In this document: positions 7,657-13,708 of the stretch, one piece after another
Layout: the number at the start of each line of letters is the position of its first letter
Numbering within the stretch: position 1 is the first letter of the stretch
NCBI GenBank assembly: GCA_038229055.1
Contig: JBBROU010000107.1
Location: 1-18,089 of the forward strand
Direction: 5' to 3'
Source: JANYJA01 sp038229055
GTDB lineage: Bacteria > Acidobacteriota > Terriglobia > Bryobacterales > Bryobacteraceae
DNA length: 18,089 bases
Made by a program: the position numbers and the translations under genes
The notes under the pieces: generated by a model
The model's database searches: none
What the model saw: only the letters and a program-made list of their open reading frames with translations
What the model was told of the DNA's origin: nothing

Positions 7657-7766
7657 ACATCGCCGCCTCCGAGAATAAGATTGACGCCTTTGGCGGGATG
7701 CCATGAGAAGGACTTGATGCCGCGGAAGCGCTCAATGGTCAGACGATAGATGACCGGCACACTCAT
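7657..7766 (-). pseudogene. OLD-family / RecF-like ATPase, N-terminal stub
   Basis: The ATG at 7766, 17 bases downstream of the nuclease stop, starts MSVPVIYRLTIERFRGIKSF followed by SWHPAKGVNLILGGGDV. From family knowledge, a beginning of the form L-x-I-x-x-FRGI...L-x-x-G-x-N-x-I-x-G-x-(N/D)-x-GKT is that of OLD/RecF/SMC-like ATPases, including OLD nucleases common in defence islands. Here the sequence is cut at GGGDV, exactly where GKT/S of the Walker A loop should follow; downstream codons are antisense CPBP sequence. The stub is short but distinctive. It was presumably the last gene of the inserted operon before its truncation. Confidence 0.7.
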
Positions 7767-7782
7767 TTGGCATCCATCAGTC

Positions 7783-8448
7783 TTACTCCTCGTCATCCTC
7801 GGTTGTTCCAATATCGCCCGCTTCCTCCGTGGGAACAAGGGGAACTATCTGTCCCGCAAAATACTCCTTCAACCGCGTAACCAGCATTTCCGCAGTCGTT
7901 CCGCCGGTAGCAAGTTTCTCGGCGAACTGCCTGCCAGGATGCAGGACGTCCCAGGGAGACCGGTATTGCGTCGCGCGGCGCTTGCCGGGGTCCTTGTTGC
8001 CGAATCCGTCGATGACCAGGTTCCAGATGGGCCTGAACTGTTCGATCATCATGTTTTCACCCAAGGGAATCCAGATGTCATCGGCGATCAGCGACCGGAA
8101 ATGAAAGTCCGCAAGATCAAGATTGGCCGCCTCGTCGATCGAGCCGGCATGCTGCCGTAAACGATCCCGGAGCGCCCTGCCCTTTGAGGCGTCGAACGAC
8201 AGGCCGCCCTTGCGCGCGCCCTTCGGGACGGCCTTGCCTACATAAATAGGCTGCTCAAACACGCTGTTCTGATTCTTTTCAGCCACCGGCCCATAGGCTT
8301 CGAACCCGTCGGCATAGTAAATCGCGTACACGCCGGCGCCAACCAACTCGGGTATCTGCGTGAGCGGTACCACCGGACTGAACAGAAGGGCTTCGGCCAC
8401 ACTGCGGCCGAGATTCATTTTGTCGAGGGGGTTATAAGGAGTTGCCAT
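7783..8448 (-). CDS. Eco29kI-type GIY-YIG restriction endonuclease
   Basis: A 221-residue protein of the size of R.Eco29kI (about 214). It opens with YNPLDKMNLGRSVAEALL, characteristic of the Eco29kI family. The GIY-YIG core follows: GAGVYAIYY (37-45) and PIYVGKAVPKGARKGG (from about residue 67), then RALRDRLRQH supplying the conserved Arg and basic residues, and GENMMIEQFRPIWN with the metal-binding Glu and conserved Asn. R.Eco29kI is a type II enzyme cutting CCGCGG; the same specificity here is an inference. The C-terminal tail is acidic (TEEAGDIGTTEDDEE). The start at 8448 lies 3 bases after the methyltransferase stop, so nuclease translation follows that of the protective enzyme. The frame looks intact. 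Confidence 0.9.
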   Translation of the reverse strand: MATPYNPLDKMNLGRSVAEALLFSPVVPLTQIPELVGAGVYAIYYADGFEAYGPVAEKNQNSVFEQPIYVGKAVPKGARKGGLSFDASKGRALRDRLRQHAGSIDEAANLDLADFHFRSLIADDIWIPLGENMMIEQFRPIWNLVIDGFGNKDPGKRRATQYRSPWDVLHPGRQFAEKLATGGTTAEMLVTRLKEYFAGQIVPLVPTEEAGDIGTTEDDEE

Positions 8449-8451
8449 CGT

Positions 8452-9627
8452 TCAGCTTTCTCCCGTGAGAGAAAGCAGGGTTGTTGCGACGGAACTGGCA
8501 ACCACCTGGGCCAGGCGCACGGGAACGGCGTTGCCCAGCTGCCGCATTGCCTCGGACCAGGCCCCGCGGAAAATATAATCGTCCGGGAAGGTTTGCAGGC
8601 GCGCCGCCTCCCGCACTGTGAAGTAGCGGACCGACCCATCGGCGCGCGCGAGCATATTCTCTCCGCCCGGCACGCCGTGATCGCCCGCCTTGAGCGTCTT
8701 GGCGGGTTCGTCGAGCGGGCTGCCGGTATGTCCGGGATAGCTGCGGGCGCCGGGATTGAACCGGTGATTCAGCACCTTGTTGTCAAGGAATCTTTCGGGA
8801 TCGGGCAGATCGCTGATGGCATCCCGTACCGTGAGCCAGGGCACCGTCCCCCCCTCGAACAATTGGCCGTGCTTGAGTCTCTCCAGGCGCGTAGCCTGCC
8901 GCGACTCCAGCGTGGGTCGGTGTTTTTTCGCCACTTCGTGCCTATCCCAGTACTCGCCCGTAATCCATTTGGAGGCAAGCAGCGCGTCCTCAAAATGGGT
9001 TTCGGGGGGAAAGCTCCACTCCACTCCCAGGTCCGCGCGGAAGCCGACGATGAAGACGCGTTCGCGCTTCTGCGGAATGCCGTAATCCGCGGCATTGAGT
9101 ACCTCGGAGATTACGTTGTATTCACGGGCGCCGCGCGATGTGCCATAGGTTTCGAGGCGGCGGCAATGCTCGCGCCAGGGCTCGCCCTTTCGGCGGGCAA
9201 GGCTCGGAAAGCTCAGCTTCAGCCGGATATATTCGAAGTACGTGGCGAAGGTCTCGCGTTTCAGCCCCTTGACGTTCTCGAAGATGAACGCCTTCGGCCG
9301 CAGCTCGCGCACCGCGCGCACCGCCTCGGGGAACATATCGCGATCGTCCATGAAGCCGCGGTGCTTGCCGCCAACGGAGAACGGCTGGCACGGGGGACCG
9401 CCGGAGACAACCATCACCTCCCCTCCCAGTGTTCCGTAATCGAAGGCGCGCACGTCGGCATGATGCAGCGGCCATTTATCGACGTTATGGGCATGATGCC
9501 GCTGATTCTCGCGGAACGTCTCACAGGCGTCGGCATTCCATTCGATCACCGCGGCATGGTTGAAACCGGCGTTGGCCATGCCAATCGCCAGTCCGCCAGC
9601 GCCCGCGAAGAGTTCAACGCTACGCAT
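8452..9627 (-). CDS. DNA (cytosine-5) methyltransferase of the restriction-modification system
   Basis: A 391-residue C5-cytosine methyltransferase. Motifs in order: I, ELFAGAGGLAIG (5-16), the S-adenosylmethionine site; IV, GGPPCQPFSVGG with catalytic Cys80; VI, ENVKG (117-121); VIII, QKRERVFIVG (186-195); a variable target-recognition region of about 200-330; IX-like VREAARLQTFPDD; X, GNAVPVRL (365-372). It should protect the sites cut by the adjacent GIY-YIG nuclease, probably CCGCGG. The ATG at 9627 (MRSVELFAGAGG) is preferred over an upstream in-frame Met because motif I normally lies within the first 20 residues. Its start overlaps the 3' end of vsr by 8 bases, and the nuclease follows after 3 bases, giving a tight operon. 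Confidence 0.95.
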   Translation of the reverse strand: MRSVELFAGAGGLAIGMANAGFNHAAVIEWNADACETFRENQRHHAHNVDKWPLHHADVRAFDYGTLGGEVMVVSGGPPCQPFSVGGKHRGFMDDRDMFPEAVRAVRELRPKAFIFENVKGLKRETFATYFEYIRLKLSFPSLARRKGEPWREHCRRLETYGTSRGAREYNVISEVLNAADYGIPQKRERVFIVGFRADLGVEWSFPPETHFEDALLASKWITGEYWDRHEVAKKHRPTLESRQATRLERLKHGQLFEGGTVPWLTVRDAISDLPDPERFLDNKVLNHRFNPGARSYPGHTGSPLDEPAKTLKAGDHGVPGGENMLARADGSVRYFTVREAARLQTFPDDYIFRGAWSEAMRQLGNAVPVRLAQVVASSVATTLLSLTGES

Positions 9628-10027
9628 CGAGAAACCTCCTGATCCGGTATTCCAGACGCTCCGCATCCTTGATTTCGCATTCCCAGATGTTCAGCACCTT
9701 CCATCCCTCCCGCGCAAGCGCCCTTTTACTCTTTTCGTCCCTGGTCTTGTTTCCTTTAAGCTTCGGCTCCCAAAATTCAAGGCGGGATTTCGGCATTCGG
9801 GCCAAGGCGCAATTATTATGGCGGTGCCAGAAGCAGCCATGAACGAAAATGACCTTCCGCCGCGGTCGGAACACGAGATCCGGGCAGCCCGGCAGCTCGC
9901 GGGCATGAAGGCGATATCGGTAGCCGAGCGCGAAAACGAGTTTGCGGACGAACAGCTCCGGGCGCGAATTCTTGGAGCGCACGCGCGCCATGATTTCGGA
10001 TCGTTCCTCGGGCGTGAGCGAGTCCAC
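9620..10027 (-). CDS. vsr: Very short patch repair endonuclease Vsr
   Basis: Vsr nicks DNA beside T:G mismatches that arise when 5-methylcytosine deaminates, starting repair back to C:G. The 135-residue protein is of typical length. It shows the N-terminal DNA-contacting SLTPEERSEIMARVRSKN (3-20), PGCPDLVF with the catalytic Asp50 (Asp51 in E. coli), FVHGCFWHRHNNC (61-73) with the mismatch-wedge aromatics and the metal/zinc-site histidines and cysteines, and LNIWECEI near the end. It is coupled to the C5 methyltransferase by an 8-base overlap, the usual partnership, because methylated cytosines are the source of its mismatches. The RHH gene ends 6 bases upstream. It appears functional. Confidence 0.95.
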   Translation of the reverse strand: MDSLTPEERSEIMARVRSKNSRPELFVRKLVFALGYRYRLHARELPGCPDLVFRPRRKVIFVHGCFWHRHNNCALARMPKSRLEFWEPKLKGNKTRDEKSKRALAREGWKVLNIWECEIKDAERLEYRIRRFLDA

Positions 10028-10033
10028 AAGGCC

Positions 10034-10237
10034 TTATTCTCCACTGAATCGCGCAAGCAGCGGCCACTGATCCGCCACGTATTTCTCGACCGCTTCGCGC
10101 ACGACCCAAGCTATGGACACCTTCTTGCGCGTGGCGAGATCCTTGATGGTCTTGTACAATTCGGGCGGGAATGTAATCGACGCGCGCGGCTGCGATCCGC
10201 GCTTCGGCTTGTCCCGTTCCCGTTTCGTTGCCGCCAT
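10034..10237 (-). CDS. Ribbon-helix-helix (CopG/Arc-type) DNA-binding protein
   Basis: A 67-residue basic protein: a lysine/arginine-rich start, then PRASITFPPELYKTIKDLA (a beta strand and first helix), KKVSIAWVVREAVEKYVADQ (second helix), matching the ribbon-helix-helix fold of dimeric regulators. GGAGGA lies 6 bases before the ATG at 10237. It is the first gene of the minus-strand island operon and ends 6 bases before vsr. The likely role, inferred from position and fold, is repression of its own operon, as controller proteins do in other restriction-modification systems. A direct antitoxin role is less likely because no toxin follows. A candidate operator palindrome is 31 bases upstream. 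Confidence 0.85.
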   Translation of the reverse strand: MAATKRERDKPKRGSQPRASITFPPELYKTIKDLATRKKVSIAWVVREAVEKYVADQWPLLARFSGE

Positions 10238-10267
10238 AGCTGCTCCTCCGCTGAATACACCACGCTA

Positions 10268-10280
10268 CACCGCCGCGGTG
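10268..10280. promoter_or_regulatory. Palindrome CACCGC-C-GCGGTG upstream of the RM operon; contains CCGCGG
   Basis: Inverted repeat of 6+1+6 bases, 31 bases upstream of the RHH start. A weak -10-like GATATT (minus strand, 10292-10297) lies just upstream of it, so the palindrome would fall close to the transcription start. It suits a dimeric RHH repressor. It includes CCGCGG (10273-10278), the expected recognition sequence of Eco29kI-type enzymes, so cytosine methylation could alter regulator binding. Operator function is inference. Confidence 0.4.
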
Positions 10281-10324
10281 CAGAAACAAACAATATCATG
10301 CCTTCATGTTTCGGAAACGATCTG

Positions 10325-10692
10325 CCGCGGAGGATCTGGCGCGACGCTCGGGAAGTTTGCCGGTGTGGGCCGTGATCTACAGTGTAAGCGCCGGGTGGAT
10401 TATCTGGTCGGCTATTGAGGAAATGACTTGTCAAGGTTATGCTCTGCCGCGGATCGAGGTCTTGGCACGCCGCCCTGTGGTGGCCTTGGCTGTCGTGGGT
10501 TTCTGGTGGACTCTGCAGCATAGCGCCCTTCCGTTGACTCTGGATTGGCGCTACATCGCCTGGCGTTTCGGCGCGTTCCTTCCCGGCGTAATTGTGGACA
10601 TGCTCCTTTACCGGAGAACCCGCCGTTTGGCGCCGCTGATTATCTCCCACTGGCCCATGGATATCGTGGCAGCGGTTGTCACTTTGATATGA
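10325..10692 (+). pseudogene. CPBP-family membrane protease, 3' (catalytic) half
   Basis: From about 10340 the translation reads LPVWAVIYSVSAGWIIWSAI, then EEMTCQGYALPR (CPBP motif 1 with paired glutamates), ALAVVGFWWTLQHSALP (motif 2 with the conserved His), DWRYIAWRFGAFLPGV and LAPLIISHWPMDIVAA (a third motif with His and Asp). These motifs form the metal site of Rce1-like intramembrane proteases. The upstream membrane helices are missing here and are found in the same orientation at 7252-7656, so this is the distal half of one interrupted gene. The Met near 10306 could in principle start a 128-residue product, but no ribosome site or complete fold supports that. The left edge of homology is uncertain by about 20 bases. 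Confidence 0.85.
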
Positions 10693-10725
10693 AGTGCCAA
10701 TAAACCGCTCTTGATACCATCGATC

Positions 10726-12402
10726 ATGTCCTTCCGCGCCGTCGCGCTCTTCGTTATCCTCACCTCCTGCGTGCAAGCTGAAACCTTCTCCCAACTGACC
10801 GACCGATATTTCGACGGCTGCTATTTCCGCTACTCGCCCACCGCCGGAACCGCCGCCGGATTCCATCAATACGACACCAAGCTGGAAGATTTCTCGCGCT
10901 CGGCCATCGACGCTCAAGTCGCGTCTCTGCGAAATTTCGAAGCCGATTTCGTCAAGCAACCCGGCTCACCCGATCGCGATCTCATCCTCGCCAATATTCG
11001 CGGCACCCTCGTTCAGCTTGAGTCCATTCGGGGATGGGAGCGCAATCCCGATGTCTATTCCAGCGGCCTCAGCGGCAGCATCTTCACCATCATGAGCCGC
11101 ACTTTCGCGCCTCCCGCCGACCGCCTGAAATCCGTTATCGCCCGCGAAAAGCAAGCGCCCCAGGTGTTCGCCGCTGCCCGCGCCAATCTCAAAAATCCGC
11201 CTCGTGTCTATACCGAAGTCGCGCTGGAACAGCTTCCCGGCATCGTCAGCTTCTTTGAAAAAGATGTGCCTCTAGCTTTCACCAAAGTCACCGACAAACC
11301 GCTGCTCGACGATTTTCACCGGACGAACCAAACCGTAATCAAGCTTCTCAACGACTATCAACAATATCTGAAATCCGACGTTCTGCCGCGCTCGAACGGT
11401 GATTTCCGTATCGGCGCCGACAACTTCCGCAAGCGCCTGCTGTATGACGAAATGGTGGATACGCCGCTCGATAAGCTCCTCGACATCGGTTACGCCAACC
11501 TCCGTTTCAATCAGGATCGCTTCCGTAAAGTAGCCGCGCAGATCGATCCCAAGCGCCCCCCGCAGCAGATCCTGGAAGAGGCCGAGAAGGACCACCCCGC
11601 GCCTGGAAAACTCCTGCAGGCGTTTCGCGACGTGCTCGGAGGCCTACAGAATTTCATCAACGCCAAGAAGATCATCACGATCCCATCGCCCGTCCTGCCC
11701 ATACTCGAAGAGACGCCGCCCTTCGCACGCGCCCTCACTTTCGCGTCCATGGATACGCCCGGTCCTTACGAGAAGGTCGCTAAAGAGGCTTTCTTCAACG
11801 TCACTCTTCCCGAGTCAAGTTGGAAGCCTCAGCAGGTCGAGGAGCACATGGCCGCCTTCAACCGCGGCGTCATCATCAGCACCGCCATTCATGAAGCCTA
11901 CCCCGGTCACTACGTGCAGTTTCTTTGGATGCAACACGTCAATTCCAAAGTGCGCAAGCTCCTGGGAGCTTCCTCCAACGCCGAGGGCTGGGCCCACTAT
12001 TGCGAACAGATGATGCTCGACGAAGGTTACGGCAACGGCGACTTGAAGCTTCGCCTCGGCCAGTTGCAGGATGCGCTGCTGCGTAACGCCCGCTACATCG
12101 TTGGGATGCAGATGCACACCGGCAAAATGACCTTCGATCAGGGTATCGATTTCTTCGTCAAAGAAGGCTACCAGACGCGCGCCATCGGGGAACGCGAAAC
12201 CAAGCGCGGAACTTCCGACCCCACCTACCTTTACTACACGCTCGGCAAGCTGGAAATTCTTAAATTGCGTGAAGACTATCGAAACATGAAGGGCAACGTC
12301 TTTACACTGGAAGAGTTTCATAATAGATTTATGGAACAAGGTTTCCCGCCCATAAAAATCGTTCGCCGGGCGATGCTCGGCAATGACAGTCCCGTGCTCT
12401 AG
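10726..12402 (+). CDS. DUF885-family exported putative metallopeptidase
   Basis: A 558-residue exported protein. The ATG at 10726 gives MSFRAVALFVILTSCVQAE, a compact signal peptide; LTSC resembles a lipobox (Cys15), while VQA followed by ETFS could be a type I cleavage site, so lipidation is undecided. DUF885 proteins carry an HExxxGH zinc-type motif, here HEAYPGH at 389-395, with NAEGWAHYCE (418-427) supplying a further Glu/His. This resembles gluzincin-like metallopeptidases, but the family's substrates are not generally established. The N-terminal half (TAGTAAGFHQYD near residue 40) is also typical. A TTG 15 bases upstream would extend the frame but would disturb the signal peptide. No frame damage is seen. 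It is transcribed away from the CPBP remnant. Confidence 0.92.
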   Translation: MSFRAVALFVILTSCVQAETFSQLTDRYFDGCYFRYSPTAGTAAGFHQYDTKLEDFSRSAIDAQVASLRNFEADFVKQPGSPDRDLILANIRGTLVQLESIRGWERNPDVYSSGLSGSIFTIMSRTFAPPADRLKSVIAREKQAPQVFAAARANLKNPPRVYTEVALEQLPGIVSFFEKDVPLAFTKVTDKPLLDDFHRTNQTVIKLLNDYQQYLKSDVLPRSNGDFRIGADNFRKRLLYDEMVDTPLDKLLDIGYANLRFNQDRFRKVAAQIDPKRPPQQILEEAEKDHPAPGKLLQAFRDVLGGLQNFINAKKIITIPSPVLPILEETPPFARALTFASMDTPGPYEKVAKEAFFNVTLPESSWKPQQVEEHMAAFNRGVIISTAIHEAYPGHYVQFLWMQHVNSKVRKLLGASSNAEGWAHYCEQMMLDEGYGNGDLKLRLGQLQDALLRNARYIVGMQMHTGKMTFDQGIDFFVKEGYQTRAIGERETKRGTSDPTYLYYTLGKLEILKLREDYRNMKGNVFTLEEFHNRFMEQGFPPIKIVRRAMLGNDSPVL

Positions 12403-12459
12403 CGGCTGTAACCCGCGCGGTCTTGTGTCACCATCAATAACAAGAGGATCCCGCTGATT

Positions 12460-13698
12460 TTGAAAGTATCGATAACCGCGTTTGTAGCTATCGTTTTGCT
12501 TGCCGGCTTCACCGCTTCGTGTTCCCGCAACGAGTCTGCCGGTGGCCAGCCCGCTGCTCCGCCCCCAGTGGCTGTGCGCGCCGTGGCAGCTCGCGCCGTC
12601 GATGTCCCCCTGGAAGTCGCCTCGATCGGCAACGTCGAAGCCGTGTCTACGGTCGACGTGAAGCCGCGACTGACCGGCCCCGTTCTGCGAGTCCTGTTCC
12701 AGGAAGGCCAGGACGTCAGCAAGGGCGATCTGCTTTTCGAGCTCGATTCCCAGCCGCTGCTGCGCCAAATCGCCGAAATCGAAGCCAATCTGGCGCGCGA
12801 TGCCGCCAATGAAAAACAGGCTCGGGCCAACATCGCCAAAGATCAGGCGACTTTGAAGAACGCCCAGTCTATCGCCGCGCGCGGCACACAGCTTGCCAAG
12901 GAAGGCATCTTCTCGCGCGAACAAACCGAGCAAGTCGTATCCGCGGCGGATTCCGCCAAGGCTTCGCTCGACGCCGATCAGGCCGCCCTCGAAAGCGCGC
13001 AGGCCGCGGTCAAAGCCGATAATGCACGCCTGGCGCAGACTCGCTTACAGCTCACCTACACCAAGATCTTCGCCCCGATCTCGGGCCGCGCCGGCGCTAT
13101 CCCTGTTAAGGAAGGCAATGTCGCCAAAGAGAACGACACCACCCTGGTGACGCTGCTCCAGGTGACTCCCGTATACGTCTCCTTTTCGGTTCCGGAGAAC
13201 CTGCTCGCCGAGGTCCGCCGGTACAACTCCGGTCATCCGCTTGCGGTCACCGCCGTTACGTCCGATGGTGCCACCGTCACCGGCAGTCTGCGTTTTATCG
13301 ATAGCGCGGTTGACACCACTACCGGCACCATCAAGCTGAAAGCGTCCTTCGACAACGCCGCCCGCAAGCTCTGGCCTGGCCAGTTTGTGAACGTCCGCGC
13401 GCGTCTTCTGGTCGAGCACGACCGCATTTCCGTTCCTTCGCGCACGGTGCAAACCGGCCCTCGCGGAAAATACGTGTGGGTGATGAACCGCGACACCACC
13501 GTTTCCATGCGCGTCGTCAACGTCCTGCGTAATTACACCACTCCGGAAACCGGCGAACAGGCCATCGTCGGGTCGGGTTTGCAGCCCGGCGAAATGGTAA
13601 TCTCCGAAGGGCAGATGCGTCTTATGCCCGGTGCGCACGTGCGTGTTTTGCCGCCCAACGCTCCCTCGCCGACGGACAATCCGAGTTCAGCGACTTAG
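12460..13698 (+). CDS. RND efflux periplasmic adaptor (HlyD/MFP family)
   Basis: A 412-residue adaptor linking an inner-membrane RND pump to an outer-membrane channel. The N-terminus has a signal peptide ending FTASC with Cys21, probably a lipid anchor, then a proline-rich linker. The first half-lipoyl region is about 66-96 (GPVLRVLFQEGQDVSKGDLL), followed by an Ala/Gln/Lys-rich alpha-hairpin (about 100-195), and the second lipoyl half KIFAPISGRAGAIPVKEGN (202-220). Beta-barrel and membrane-proximal domains follow, including LWPGQFVNVRARL and GLQPGEMVISEGQMRLMPGA. The start is a TTG at 12460 with AAGAGGA about 11 bases before; no ATG is close enough to keep the signal peptide. The pump gene begins 10 bases after the stop, on its own TAGGAG ribosome site. 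Confidence 0.95.
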   Translation: MKVSITAFVAIVLLAGFTASCSRNESAGGQPAAPPPVAVRAVAARAVDVPLEVASIGNVEAVSTVDVKPRLTGPVLRVLFQEGQDVSKGDLLFELDSQPLLRQIAEIEANLARDAANEKQARANIAKDQATLKNAQSIAARGTQLAKEGIFSREQTEQVVSAADSAKASLDADQAALESAQAAVKADNARLAQTRLQLTYTKIFAPISGRAGAIPVKEGNVAKENDTTLVTLLQVTPVYVSFSVPENLLAEVRRYNSGHPLAVTAVTSDGATVTGSLRFIDSAVDTTTGTIKLKASFDNAARKLWPGQFVNVRARLLVEHDRISVPSRTVQTGPRGKYVWVMNRDTTVSMRVVNVLRNYTTPETGEQAIVGSGLQPGEMVISEGQMRLMPGAHVRVLPPNAPSPTDNPSSAT

Positions 13699-13708
13699 GA
13701 GCCCTTCG

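Noticed and set aside
8593..9642. Long plus-strand open frame (349 codons) in the methyltransferase region
   Set aside because: It is antisense to a C5 methyltransferase with every motif in order; the antisense protein shows no domain and its openness follows from high GC.
7640..10345. Target-site duplication or terminal inverted repeats at the island ends
   Set aside because: Comparing the sequence around 7650 and around 10320 by eye gave only very short similarity such as TCGGG/CCGGG, not a convincing duplication.
10306..10692. Independent 128-residue CPBP gene
   Set aside because: It lacks the N-terminal helices and a ribosome site, and the missing half lies in the same orientation at 7252-7656, so a split gene is the simpler reading.
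11815..12933. Minus-strand open frame of 372 codons
   Set aside because: It overlaps the DUF885 protein and the RND adaptor, both with clear motifs on the plus strand; the translation has no recognisable domain.
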